A DNA stretch of 64,000 nucleotides, from NCBI GenBank assembly GCA_037976565.1, contig CP137666.1, positions 55,732,740 through 55,796,739 on the forward strand, given 5' to 3'. Within the stretch, counting starts at the first letter, position 1, and every line of letters begins with the position of its first letter. Source of the stretch: Mesocentrotus franciscanus. Lineage: Eukaryota > Echinodermata > Echinoidea > Camarodonta > Strongylocentrotidae. Made by a program: the position numbers and the translations under genes. Under the pieces are notes generated by a model, which did no database searches, was not told the DNA's origin, and was given only the letters and a program-made list of their open reading frames with translations. This document shows positions 1 to 12,728 of the stretch, one piece after another.

Positions 1-11
1 ATGTATCATAT

Positions 12-78
12 GCTGAGAGCCATGAAGGCATTAACACATATACTTTCACACAGAGTTAAGGCTCTTCCAGCTCTCAGC
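12..78. repeat. Foldback element, copy 1
   Basis: Outer arms GCTGAGAGC and GCTCTCAGC, with inner arm similarity (GGCATTAAC against GTTAAGGC). The span is 67 bp. It belongs to a family of hairpin-forming copies in this window. Confidence 0.65.
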
Positions 79-661
79 GGAAAATATGTGATATGACCAC
101 AACTTTCGTTTCATGAGACCTGCCTATGAGAAGTACCAGTATAAGCTACACAACAAATATCTTACAGGCACTGTCATTAGTGGTAACATTTTTCATTTTC
201 TACTGGTATCTCTTTCTCTATTACCTACACGCATCGCTACATTGGAGGTTACAGGACTGCGGGTAGGATTCCACTTGGAAGCCACAGAAAATTGGTCGGA
301 GGGACTAGGATAATTGAATATCGATCGACTCGGATGGATGATAGGCAGATGCTCTGTTTTATTAGGGTCAGGTGGGGGGCAAGTAAGAGGAGAGGGCAAG
401 GAAGGAGATGGCAATATAAAACATAGAACTAAGAAGTCATAGAAAGCATAATGGTGTGTACACTGTACAGAACTCCAATGCTCTTGAAATCTTAATGATA
501 TTATCAATTTGTTTACATAGATGAACAAGTTGGTACTCTTATATGTTTATATGTTTGCTCATGCTGTATTTCCTTCATCTAAATAAATTGTGATTCTGTA
601 ATAAGTTTTTGACATCAATGAAAACAAAACTTGTACTGGAAGCAGTGTACCAAGGACTGCT

Positions 662-943
662 GGGGGGTGTTTCACAAAGATCCTAAGTTGAACTTATCTC
701 TAAGTTGGACTTAAAAGTTATGGAAAGCCGTTTTGTAAAAATTATTTTAAAAGGCATAAAATGTTGATTCAAATCATTCATATTTTCTATTACATGTTCT
801 TGATGTGGAATTTATGGAAAGTCTAAAATATTTGATTTTTTCCTTTTGAATACATTTTATTTTAAGGCTACAAATGGCTCTCCATAATATTTAAGTCCAA
901 CTTAGAGTTAAGTTCGACTTAGGATCTTTGTGAAACACCCCCC
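662..943. mobile_element. MITE with about 50-bp terminal inverted repeats
   Basis: The ends GGGGGGTGTTTCACAAAGAT and ATCTTTGTGAAACACCCCCC are exact inverted copies, and the inversion continues imperfectly to about 55 bases on each side (AAGTTGGACTTAAA against TTTAAGTCCAACTT). The centre is AT-rich and non-coding. Typical of a non-autonomous DNA transposon; the superfamily is not decided because the target duplication is unclear. Confidence 0.8.
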
Positions 944-1300
944 TGGTCTATATATACATGTGTGGCGTAGCCTACAGAAATGTGTGTGAAGTGAACAGCT
1001 GGGGCCATATTCAGAAAGCTGTGATATCTGTTGAAATTGAAATTGTACTGAATAAACACTACAGTAGTGCTTGCACAGCAGACTCTCTAAAGGATATACA
1101 TACACTGTCAGCTATATGCAGACATTGACCAGTGTCTTGCCATAATTCAGATTTGATATGGCAATCAACATACTTTCACTAATCTAAAAGATAACATGGT
1201 TGTTGCCAAGTCATATCATCCTCATTACTGTCCCTTATACCTCTGTGTATTTGCAGAGAGATGCTATTGATGAGCACAATTTAGACAGTGTATATTATTT

Positions 1301-1369
1301 GTTGAGAGCCAGACGGCCATTAAACATTGTGTTAAATAATATTAGCTAACATCCTTCTCGCTCTGAGCA
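1301..1369. repeat. Foldback element, copy 2
   Basis: Left arm GTTGAGAGCCAGACGGCC; right arm ends CTTCTCGCTCTGAGCA. Same length and order of motifs as the other family members, with several substitutions in the right arm. Confidence 0.65.
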
Positions 1370-1500
1370 GACAAAATGTCACCAACTTTCCTCACCTAGA
1401 CCAGGTGGTGTGCTACAGATAAATGAAATTTTCTATTTTCACACGGAATATAAATTTCATATCCCTAATGATGACATGGTTGGGTCCTCATGACGACGTC

Positions 1501-1574
1501 TGCTGAGAGCTAGAAGAGCATTAACTCAACTACTTTGACTGTTCGGCACAGAATTAATATCCTTCTGAAACTCA
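1501..1574. repeat. Foldback element, copy 3 (degenerate right arm)
   Basis: Left arm TGCTGAGAGCTAGAAGAGCA, then TTAACTC. The right arm, AATTAATATCCTTCTG then AAACTCA, is eroded. Confidence 0.55.
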
Positions 1575-2706
1575 ATAGATGACAGGCATGTATGAAAACT
1601 TGGCTCTCTAATCACGACTGAGCAGTAGAGCATTACTATGTGCATCAAGCACATCCGACAACGGGACTTGATGAGAGGAAAATTAACCGGTAGAAGAAAA
1701 GAGTTCTTGAGCCATGAAGTCCATAAAAAGACCAAGAAAACCATCCTAAGTACAACTGAGAGAGGAAAAATCTAGTTGGCTACTGTTATATCATTATTCA
1801 CACAGACGATTTAGCTTTAGATTTAGGAAAATGAAATTAATCTGTGACATCTGATGAATTACTCAACTACACATTCAAATAAAGATTCTTTAAAACAGAG
1901 TATGATAAATGATGTAGTCAGACAATTACCTGTACCTCAATCTGCTTTAATTAGAACCCTACCATATCACATTATTTTATTTTGTCTTTTTCATGTATTC
2001 ATATGTTTTTAACCATATTTCAGTTACAAGATATCTACTCAATCCAGTATAACCCAAAATAATACACACAAGATTGATAATATCACTGAGAAAAAAAGCC
2101 TTCATCTTCCTTGCTTGAATCTGTAAAATATATCATATCTGATTATCATATTAGACAGATAATTTAATTTGAAGCACATAACATGAATTCAAGTTCAACT
2201 GTGTATGCTAAATGCCAACATCACTTTTTAAACAAAAAAAAATATCCTTGTTTACTCATTCCAGTTCCATGAACAATGACAAAAATTACAAAAATGTGGG
2301 AGTTGTCGTCTATACAAAAAGCAGACCTCAATAAAAACAGTCATATTGTATGGTTGGGTTCTTTTTACTCTGACCTGGTATAATAATATACTTCAGATTG
2401 TTGATTCAAGGAAAGAAGGAAATGCAGACATCTTAAAAATATGCTGTTCTCTTCATCCATATTATGATCAATGAATGATTAAGGAATCTAAAGGTTTCCA
2501 TGAAAGGATAAAACAAAGTTTAAGAATACATCTTGCAAGAAGTGTGATCTAAATAACACATAAGCAGTGTACGGTTAAGAAGAGGATAAATGATAGCTGA
2601 TACATTATAACTCAGGAATTAATTGGCCTTAAAAACAGATTATAGTATTTAGTAACTGTTGATCTTCAGATCTATTCATCTTTATGAATCACAGGTTCTT
2701 TTCAAA

Positions 2707-3155
2707 CTGAGCCAGAAGAGCATTAACTCATATATTTTAAAGATAAAGACCAGCTCTGGTCATGCATTGTGAAAGAAACGTTGTGGAATCGATCAGAAAA
2801 GATTGATCATCTAGCATAGTATTGGTGTGTACTGCATGGTTCTGGAATCATCAAAATGAGTAGAAATTTGGCCCAGTCTTGGTAAAGTTATAAGCACTGT
2901 ACACAGAAAGATGTATATGGGGCTAGGCGACCATGTGCGCGATATCTATTTGGTCCCAATAGATATAATAATTTACCAAATATATCAATTAGCAGGCGGT
3001 TTCCCGGCAAAATTTGTATCATCACGTATTAGTCAAAACATATTCTTTCACATGATTGGTAATGAGAGCTTCCATTTCATTTTTTGAGAGAGGGGCGTTT
3101 CCAAAACTGGTCTTTACCTTTAACATTGAGCTAATACCCTTCTGGCTCTCAACAT
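2707..3155. repeat. Foldback element, copy 4, interrupted by another element
   Basis: The left arm CTGAGCCAGAAGAGCATTAA begins at 2707. The matching right arm, AATACCCTTCTGGCTCTCAA, ends near 3155, about 450 bp away instead of about 70. The material between is a separate inverted-repeat element, so this is an interrupted copy. Confidence 0.6.
2738..3124. mobile_element. Inverted-repeat element nested in a foldback copy
   Basis: Ends share TTAAAG(A/G)TAAAGACCAG in inverted orientation. No coding capacity is visible. Part of it recurs in opposite orientation near 25560-25820, showing a dispersed family. It contains CATGTGCGCGATATC and other unrelated unique sequence. Confidence 0.6.
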
Positions 3156-4858
3156 ATAACACATACAAAACCTCAAAGAGCAATGTCTTAAATTCATGAG
3201 CTTATTAAAAACTAAATCTCTTCTTGGATTTAAAGAACATTATTGATAAAGACATGATTAAACTAGATTAAATGAAACAGAGTCTAGATTACAGATCTAT
3301 AAAAATAGTATAATCATGAATAACTCCCTTTTTAACAAATATTTCCATTTTCCATGAATGACAAATAAAATTCCATTTTGTTCTAAACTTAATAATTCAG
3401 TTTCAGGTATATTTATAAAATAAAAAAATGATAGTCTAGGGGAATAAAAAACACCCAATGCCACAATTTGGTTTTTCAAGTTAAGTTTTTTTTTACATTT
3501 TTCAAAACTGAAAATGACAACAGAATTTCCCTTTTTTAAATGTATGAATGTTTTTATTACTTCTATTCAAGGCAATGCAGGTCTGTTTCATTGTTATTCG
3601 TGGCAATGCAAAAACAGAAAAACAAGGGAAATATTTGCACATATATTAGATTCCTTTGGTTCCTTGTTCAAGATGATACAACATACAATCTATCCAACTT
3701 ATTTTTTCTTCTATTACAAGTGGATTTTTCATAATTTCCTGCTTATTTGTACAATGAATAACTGGATCAAATATTTCTGAATTGAAATTTGACAACCAAA
3801 GGGACTTTAAGCAGTAACCCATATTCAAAATTCATTGGAGAATTTAGAATTTTGTCCCCTCCACATATTAAAAAAAATGTCATATGACTGATAACCATAC
3901 GAGATATGTACAGAAAATTTCTCCATTCATAGAATGTCTTTAAAATGATTACATGCAAGCTTTCTGTTTCTTGAATAACCATGTCATGAATCAGCATTTC
4001 AATTATTATCTTTTGAATTATTTAATTATTTATATCCTTCTTTTCATGAATAACATTCATAATTCATATCTAATTGCACTTTGCTCCCTATATCTCTGTA
4101 AGGTATGCAGGCAAATATGTTTATATTTATCTTGTGATAGCATTATCTGTCATATATTTTCCCATATCAGAATCTACATCATACTGCATACCATGTTCCA
4201 CACAAGGACTTCACCTTGTGTAAGCATACACAGTAGTATTTCAATTCCATTATCTTAAGTATATTATTCTGCTATGTTATCAAACCAGGAGCTAGTTAGA
4301 ATGCTGGTTTACAGTGGTGATATATACATGTAGCCACCACTTACATTAAGGCTTTACTTCATACATTATGTACAGCATATTACCACAGAGATAAAAGAAG
4401 CAAGACAACCAACACTAAAATAAAAAATAACATAAGCAGGGAGACAACTAATATGACTAGATATTCAACACAAATCAGGCAATTATTTCACATCAAATCT
4501 GTGTGCAAGCCCTATCATTTTCAGTGATTTGCTCAGAATGAACAAACTAATGTTTTTAGAAGACAAATTAGCATAAAAATCAGGATATCAAAATTACTGC
4601 TACATTCATGTCCATTCATCATACTTTCATACTATCAACAATACTTACTTACACAGGTACTCTCTTGCATGCAATCATCTCAATTCTCAAAATATTCAAA
4701 ATCTCACTTCATTCCAACTGTTCGCTCATTTTAATACCTTACCAATTAATCCAGAAGCAATAAAAGAAGACACATTATGTTAAAACTACATCTAATATTT
4801 TGATTTCTAATCTTATTATCCTCTTGTCTTTGGTAACCACTTGAGTTCCAGGACTTAC

Positions 4859-5066
4859 CAAGGTTCCCTTTCTGTGGATCCAGATATTGGAATGGGAGCT
4901 CTAGCTGGTTCTTGGATCCCGAGATTCCGTCCCAGGGCCAGGAATAGACCTTCCCAATCCAGTCTACGAACGAAGGCCAAAAACCCTCTTTGGCTTTCAC
5001 GAGCCAACTCGACATCGAGATGAACGTGCCGAGACCAAAAGCGTATCCGATGCGTTTCAGAATCAT
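4859..5066 (-). CDS. Candidate first coding exon with N-terminal hydrophobic segment
   Basis: Open from ATG (context CCAAAATGA) to a strong GTAAGT donor: 69 codons plus one base (phase 1). It begins MILKRIGYAFGLGTFISMSS, with a hydrophobic stretch at about residues 6-23, then a Trp-rich segment (WPSFVDWIGKVYSWPWDG). I do not recognise the protein. Downstream exons on the minus strand should lie below 4859, but I found none. A different frame is open from an ATG at 5241 to the same donor, with phase 2, so the translated frame is not certain. The phase-1 donor equals that of the RASSF-like exon 2. Confidence 0.42.
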
Positions 5067-7512
5067 TTTGGTAGATTTTTGGTAGATTTATGGATGAAAC
5101 TCTGATGAAATCTTTTAACCAAATGGAATTAACTTTCTGAGGATGTGGTATTTGAATGCTATCTGTTAAAGTCCTTCTTGTGGCCTGATACACTTTTCTA
5201 ACACATGGATAGCAGCATGTGATAACCTGGTCTACTCTCATTCACGCACACTTCCGATCTGATATCCAATACCATTCAAAACATCACAGCCCACTCCTCC
5301 CGTTGACTTCTCTTCTTCCATTGCCAACAGCATAAAATTACCACTCAACTGAGCATGCCCAGTGGGTGTTTCATCACACAACCAATCACAGCTTCCTGAT
5401 TCCCATCATGCAGATGAGATTTGGAGGTGTGTTATGGCAATCTCAATCCCCATTTGCCAGTTCATCACTTTACAACCCTCATGTATATTCATGGTCAATT
5501 CTATCTCATGTTTATTCATACACTCTCATGTCTATTCACTACTTGGGTATGACTCATCACTACAGTTCCCAGAATTCAATGCGAGAGCAAGGGCCAATTC
5601 ATATCATTAGAATTGTATTATCATAAATTTATTATGCTTGCTCCTGGCTGCACTGCTCCAGCAAGCTGCAAACAAAAGAAAGAAACACGGATGGTTGATG
5701 GGTGAGTCATCATCGCTCGATATTGCCAACATGGAACTTATTGCATCACCCTTTGTATTCTCTTGTCACCTGTATCTATAGACTTTTCAACCTATTTTGG
5801 AGGACCCATATGTTCCATACAATAGAGGGCTGATCAATACATTGATGTTTGTAAATAAACAAGTATATCCTGGATATATGACTGATGAGGAAGCAAAGGT
5901 AGATTTTATCTCTGGCATAGAACGGATTTACCACAAGACTTAAATTAGGATGGGTCTGGACAGGATAGGTCATAGCATAAAATCACATTCTTAATAACAC
6001 TTAAATTAATTAATCTTAGATTGAATAGTAAAGTATTTACAGTTTTTTACACCTGTTTTTATCCAAATATCAAACCTGTCCAATAAAAAAAAAACTCCTG
6101 ATTTTTATCTAAAGACATATAGAAATAGAAATTAATACATACATCTTCATGGAATCAAAATCAATATTATCACATTCACATCAGATTTTTTGAAATTTAC
6201 AAGGCTCACTTAAATACTACATGAATACATTAAAAAACATACCTTTTTTTTAATCCAACACCCTTAGCTGTGGATATGTCTTTCGATCCACAATCATGTT
6301 TGGCAAATCATTTGAATTTAATACCAGACAACATAACTTTAATTAGAAATTTGCATTTCTTACATGTTTTGAAAAATAGAACACCTATTATATGTCAATT
6401 CGATGTCCTGAAAAATGACTGGATAGAATTATAAAGTATTCACATCAATTATCAACAACTTTTTGCATCGATAATACAAAACAATTTCATTGATATAAAA
6501 GATATGTTTCGATTCAGTAATAGGTCCAAATCAATAATCTTTACCTTCCTTCATTTTTCAGTGGGCTGTTAAAGAATTCAAATAATTATACTACGTTAAA
6601 TATCACATATCTTTTCCTTTCTTTTTTATTAAAACAAAGTAATATTTAGAACAGGCCATGCATGCATGTAAACATGTTATGGTACTGTTTCCAGTATAAT
6701 ACCTCCCTTTTCTTTACCAAAGAAACTATTTGAACAAAATTCTGGGGCTCCTCCGCCCATTTTGAGGCTCAATAATTTCTTTATTCTCTTTATATGTTCT
6801 GTCCAGGTATACAATGAGCCGAATTTAGAACATTGTGTCATCACATAATACAAGGCCATGGGAACCGAATAAGGTTACCCTCGGCAAAACAAGCCTCACA
6901 AAAATAGCAAGTGTTTGACTATAGTGTTTTTAACCACAGAGGGAGCTATTACTCTTACTGCACAGCTAGTTCTGGGAGGTTGTGTCTCTGAACAGGGAGA
7001 CACATGCCGAGTGACTTGCAGTGCTTTATCGAGGAGCCTGCACGATACAACTAAAATACTTTTGTATGTAGGATTTGTGTTTGGAATAGAATTTTGCTTT
7101 ACCCCTAAAAATACTGAAGGAAAAAGAGAGGCATCAAAAGTACAGTACAATGAGGACAGTGGTAAATTCAGAAAAGATCAACTGTCTAATTTACCATTTT
7201 CTTTTTAAAAGTTGAGCCACATTTCTAAACATTCAACATCAACAACAAGCATACATCAGTTTACATCTCATCTGATTTTTCTCCAACTTTCACCACTCTC
7301 TCTATGTCTTTCAATCTACACCTGCTTCTCAAGTCTATATTACAAACTTGTCATCCTAAAACTCCTATGATAATGTCTGATCTGCCTCTATCTTCATTCT
7401 CACATTCATCTGCTGTCCTTCTATGTGCGTATAGGCCCTACATTTACATATCCACAATCACAAAAGCATGACCATTGCATAACAAAGGACAAGGTAATGT
7501 GCATTTCCATTA

Positions 7513-8052
7513 AGCTATGGTCACAACTCAGAGCGGCGACCGATCGATTTGTAGCCTGCTTGGTCGCCGCTGGAATTTAGGCATCGCCCAACAATTTTTG
7601 GAGAAGTCGAGCAGGCTGTAGAGTCCCAGCGATGCCAGGGGCGGTGCCCTGTCGATTTCCCGTTGGTCGCCAGTCAATTTTAGGTCAAAACTGGGCGAAA
7701 TCGGGGAGCTTCTCCCCGCGGCCTCCCGGCAGTGACCAACTGATCTCCCAGCGGTGACCGGGCTGCGACCGATCGTCAGCCTTTGACCTAGCGGCTTCGA
7801 TTTTCTTTTAACCTAAATTGCTCGACGGCGAAGGCTCGATTAGGTCGGTGCCCGGGCGGCAACCGCCCGGCACCGAGCGTATTTTGGGCAGCGAGTGAAA
7901 AGTGACCAGGCGCCGACAGAATTTTAACTCCGCGCTATTCCCTAAAAACAAGCAGTGCCCAGGCGGCCGCCGCTCGGTGCCCAGGCGAAATTGGCTAAAG
8001 AATCGCTGCCCGGCCGCTGAGCAGGCTACTTTTTGGGGTTGTGACCATAGCT
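7513..8052. mobile_element. Non-autonomous PIF/Harbinger-like element
   Basis: 540 bp with perfect 15-bp ends AGCTATGGTCACAAC / GTTGTGACCATAGCT, flanked on both sides by TTA (7510-7512 and 8053-8055). A 3-bp TTA/TAA target duplication is the known mark of PIF/Harbinger elements. The interior is far more GC-rich than its surroundings, full of CpG, and holds strong hairpins such as GGTGCCCGGGCGG with CCGCCCGGCACC near 7848-7876. Short ORFs inside are not coding. Confidence 0.75.
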
Positions 8053-8690
8053 TTAGCCCAAACAAGCTCAAACTTGAGGTATCAATAAGACTAATCAGCA
8101 TTTCTCACGAATAAAGTTTCCCCATTGAAGTTCTGTTTCCATTAGCCTGAGACTGAGTCGAGCAAATACCAGCTTGCTCAAGAAATTGGCTTAAGCTTCA
8201 GAGTACGCCATAGTCTCAGCAGATATTTATCAGAAAATGTATTCATCCTGCTCTTACTTGGCCAAACAGCAGGCTATTTCATGAACAAGCTATAGTTAAC
8301 TTGGAATAGTGCAAATAGTGCAACTGTGTTAGAAATTGCTTTGTGTATCTTCACTGCAAAGTAGCTCAAACTAGCTTTTGATTGGAGCAAATTCACCACA
8401 TCAATATGAGCTGGCTATTTTGAAAACTGGGGCTTGTGAAAACAAGGCCTATTCAGTAATATCCCAATCTCTTTCCATCATACCCTGAGGCGATTTAGCA
8501 ATAGGAGCAGAATAACAACATCTGCTCCATGCAGAGCCTAGTCTGAAGATGACATGATTAGGACAATCTCATCATCAAATTACCATGATTTTCCTTTTGT
8601 TAGTGATGGAGATGACAATATGGGGGCCAGACCTCTTCTTAGAGTGTATCACCTTGTGCCTGCTTTAAAAGCATAAAAACATGGCATCGT

Positions 8691-8752
8691 CTGCTCCGAG
8701 CCCAAAAGATATTACTTGTACAAGGAGTTAACATCCTTCTGGCTGTCAGCAG
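8691..8752. repeat. Foldback element, copy 5
   Basis: Left end CTGCTCCGAGCCCAAAAGAT; right end CATCCTTCTGGCTGTCAGCA. Short loop containing ACTTGTACAAGG. Confidence 0.55.
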
Positions 8753-10754
8753 ATAAAACAGACCTTTCTGGAGATCTTCACTGAACAATGAGAACAAACT
8801 ACATGTACATCAAGAACAAAGTAATTGAATAAATCCTTCAAAATAAAAGATAAAACCGGCCTTCATGTACATGTATTGAGAATTCTTATCATAACTTAAG
8901 GTCATACATAGAGATATTGTAATGTACTGCACTGTAAATGCTATTTTGCTACATCTTGATTTGATTTAGTATAAACTGAACTAATATGCTTCTTTCAATT
9001 TCGATATGAAATATCCTCTCATATTACGCATTAAATGTTTTGCTTCATATACGCAAACGATAGAAAGCGGCAAATAGAATCAATCCAGTGCTGTTGGTAT
9101 AAAAATCAAACACCCTACTTCAGGCTCAGGGAGTAATGGCTATGCATATACGTAAATGCATCAATATGACCTCTCGCTTTCACTCGAAGAGTACTGACTG
9201 AATACAGATATCCAATGCTTTTAGGCAGCTATACTATCAATCTAAAAATTCTAAATGCATCACACTCTGCAAGAAATAGAATAAATCCCCTTGGTATGAA
9301 AGGCATCTAGCCTAGAATCCATACATATCATCACGGTCCAGGCAGCCATCTCACTGACCTGGGATTTATACTGTTACACATGTATGCAGCCAGGGAATAA
9401 TTAGGATTCATTAAGCCTAGTTCACACGCAAGGTCTGCTGCGGCAAAATAAAACCATGCTACATGGAAAGAAAAATGGAATGTGGGAGTTACTCTTGAGT
9501 TTCTTGACACACGTAAACTGACAGGATAACCTCAAATACTTCTCATTATTGTAAATATTTTTGAAGAGAAAATGAAATGGAGATACTAAATAAATAAGAC
9601 CAAGTAAAATTGATACCTAGTTTCCTGTCTAGATTTTCAAAAAATGAGAAGGGGTTCTATGTTATTTCATGTTTGTACATCAAAATGTTGTTGGGTCAAA
9701 TTTAACACAAATATTATTTATTGCATTGAATTTGTACGTTTAAATGCATTTCAGTGGCCTAAAACAAAGTGAAAATGATTTTCTTTATTCAACCATCTAG
9801 ATGTCATCTGATTGTTATACATTTTCATGTCAAAACAAGAATATAAAATGACAAACAAAATTGAGAATAGTCTCTTCAAAACAAACTTCTATGGATGTCT
9901 GTCTACATATTCTACACATGTGTGATATCATGTTTGAACACATTACTTAATTTGCACAAATCAAGTCACAAGGATTTCATGGTCATCTCAAGCATGAATG
10001 TTGGTCACATAACTTCACATATTCTTGTTTACATCAATGTACAGTTGCCATCAACCCTGACTCACGGAAGTCAACAAATATTGAGTCCTCAATACATTTC
10101 CTAGTCTACTCACACAAAAAAGAATGAAGGAACCCTGACAATAATGACTAAGCAAGTTGAATAAAAAATCAGGAACAAGTACTGGCTCTGTGATATTCAT
10201 AAACAATGAGCTCAGCAATATTTTACAAGACAGCTATCAATTTCAATCATCATGAAGAATATTGGACTCATTGACTGCTAGTAAAGCATGAAATGTGCCA
10301 TTATGCTTCTGTGGTAAACCAAAATGAAGTCAAATTTGCAGAAATTACATGTTTGAGTACTCCTCTTTGAAATATAAATAACACCAAAGAATTTGGGCAA
10401 AATGGAGAGGCAATTTAGGTAGGGCTTAAATTTAGTAGCCATGTACAATGTACATGTATGCTCATTGTAGGTTGCATACTGGAAGAGCTTTGGGCAATAT
10501 TAGATACACATATGTTTGCCATCATTCACACAGTATTCAGTTAGAAGCCCATACATGTATATTTGTGCTTTACCAATGAATGGGTACGACACTAACCAGT
10601 GCCCAATGCACACAATTCCCCCAAATTCTAACTCAGGAGTGAGGACCCCCAAAATTTCAATTATTTCAATAGAGGGGCCCCATCTACACAGATCCTAACA
10701 TTTCTAATTGAACCCTCTGTGAAAAAAGTTAATATGGAGCCCGGTCATACCTCA

Positions 10755-10863
10755 GTCACACCGCCAGACAGACTTCAGACCGACTCCAAACCGTCAAATT
10801 CTTGGCCATAGACGTAATGTAATATTTTTGTTCGGTCTGTTGTCGGTTTGGTGTTGGTGTGAC
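10755..10863. mobile_element. Small inverted-repeat element
   Basis: Ends GTCACACC and GGTGTGAC, with imperfect subterminal inversion (CCAAACCG against CGGTTTGG). 109 bp and non-coding. Confidence 0.4.
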
Positions 10864-10879
10864 AAAGGAATAATAAGTA

Positions 10880-11070
10880 CCATTTCAAATATCAACAGTC
10901 TTGTTGATAGTCTAAACAAGAGTTTTGCTTCAAAGCTAAGATCCAAGTTGAAGAGCTTGCTTTCCATGCCATTTTGTTGGCTGCCTGCAAGAAGCTGTAA
11001 GACCTCTGTTTTGTCAATGGCAGTAACAGCCTTCTTGAGGGCAGGTGATGATTTTTCTGATAGAAATCAG
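10880..11070 (-). pseudogene. Protein-like fragment of unknown origin
   Basis: The minus strand stays open for about 60 codons and reads SPALKKAVTAIDKTEVLQLL, then AGSQQNGMESKLFNLDLSFE. This looks like a soluble helical protein rather than noise. It sits next to a small inverted-repeat element (10755-10863). There is an acceptor-like TTTCTATCAG just upstream but no clear donor. It may be a lone exon or a decayed transposon or gene fragment. Confidence 0.2.
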
Positions 11071-12661
11071 ATGAGAATCTACCTTACCGGTACTACCCAG
11101 TAGGCCCATAGGAGAAGAAAAAACACCTTCGAAATAAAAGAGATCTGAGGAAGGAGGCAGAGGCATGCCATAACTTTTGTGACAGATTTAAATCAGCAAA
11201 TTATGAGGCATAAAGAAGGGAAACAGGAAGAGAGAATTGCCAAGAATATTGTTGTCATATGAAATCTAACTCTGCTTGTCTAAAGGTCATTAGCATCTCA
11301 AGCAGCGATTTTGCTAAGTAGGCTGCATATTTTTTTACGCTGTCTTAGTGTAGTAGTACTCAATATGCACTTGAAGAGGTTTGTGTATAAAGAACTGTGC
11401 ATTCGGTTCAATACTGTAGAACTGCAAATTCAGAAGACATTTTTATGTGTACAACCTACAATGTAAACACTTTACTCGCCAGAAAATTTACACTGCTTGA
11501 GAATCAATTGTCAACGGCAATGTTAAAATTTCAAAGTCATATACATGTACATGTACATTGTAGTTCCGGAAACTAGAGTAGACTTATAGGCCTGTACTAA
11601 AATTTAATGATCACTGATTATCTTATGACCACATCTAATGAAGGAAAGCCTACCACTGTTAAAAGAAAACTGCTTACAAAACTATTTACAACTAACACTA
11701 AATGACTACATAAAGGCCTATGTGTAGGCTATGTGTATAGCTTTCATTGTTTGGCTGATTTTTCATTTTGTATTCCCAGAGAAGTGTGCACAATAAAGCA
11801 GAGTCACAATTGTTATTCATTGGAATTGTGCCCACTCTGTATACCCCAGCTCTACTGTATCCAGTTACCATGGTGACCCAACAACATCCATCAAGACCTT
11901 CAACCTTGCATGTGTACCACCAGTCAAGAAAAGAATTGGGTGGGCTGGGGGCATATATAAAGGCCTATGCCTCAAAATCACCATTTCCTTCTCCTAATAA
12001 TGTCTGGAAAAGTGGAAATTGTGTAGATCGTATCTAAAAAATGTTGAGTTTCTACTGTGACCAAACAGAATTAAGTTTAAATCTTTCATGAAAGGTGGAA
12101 CAACAGAATTATTGCCTAGCAATTTATCAAATACACCTAGACGTGTGGGGATGATGAACCATATAATATAGTTGTATTATAATAATATATACAAGTATAA
12201 TATAGTAAACTGTATATACATGAACATGTATCTGTATATCTCATCATATGGGCTTACATAAATGTAAAGTGTATACTACATACATGTATATTATGTAGCC
12301 TACAAAATGCATCAATGTAGAAAAGACATTTGATAGAAAACACATACTACCATTGTGTGGAGTTGAATAAAAGGGTCCTGGCTTTACTTGACACGTTTTC
12401 TCCATGTGAAATTCCAGATGTAATGCACTCATGTTTACATTTCTGCAGTGCATCCATTACTACATTCTCAACGATTACGCCCTACTGGTGTAAAACATTC
12501 AGAGAACAGCCTCTTGCCTTATCTCCACAATCACCTTGAATGTTCCAATGTGTTTTTAAATGCCACCATATGTTCTAACCATCCCCTCCCATCACCCCCC
12601 CCCCTCCCATCATCCCCCCTCCTCCCCCTTCTATTCATCAATTAAAAAACATGTCATATAT

Positions 12662-12728
12662 TCAGAGCCAGAAAGGTGTTAACTCCATTTTCAAGTATAT
12701 GAGATAATGCCCTTCTGGCTCTAAACAG
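12662..12728. repeat. Foldback element, copy 6
   Basis: Left arm AGAGCCAGAAAGGTGTTAAC; right arm ATAATGCCCTTCTGGCTCTA. One of the best preserved copies. Confidence 0.7.

Larger units (their letters stand above)
79..4858. other. Non-coding stretch downstream of the 4859-5066 exon
   Basis: AT-rich DNA with foldback copies, one MITE and one nested element. I looked on the minus strand for exons continuing the 4859-5066 exon or the C1 finger of the RASSF-like gene and found none I can support. Confidence 0.5.

Noticed and set aside
4855..5241. 128-residue minus-strand ORF overlapping the 4859-5066 exon in another frame
   Set aside because: Composition is less protein-like and it lacks the hydrophobic start; kept only as an alternative frame in the exon entry.
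6896..7208. Overlapping ORFs on both strands near 7 kb
   Set aside because: No domain, no splice context and open frames on both strands in the same place; chance ORFs.
7808..8114. ORFs of 97 and 70 residues in the GC-rich element
   Set aside because: They arise from the stop-poor GC-rich interior of the transposable element and from inverted copies of the same words.
10880..11070. Third exon of the RASSF-like gene
   Set aside because: At the candidate acceptor the joined codon would be TAA, and the required C1 cysteine is absent.
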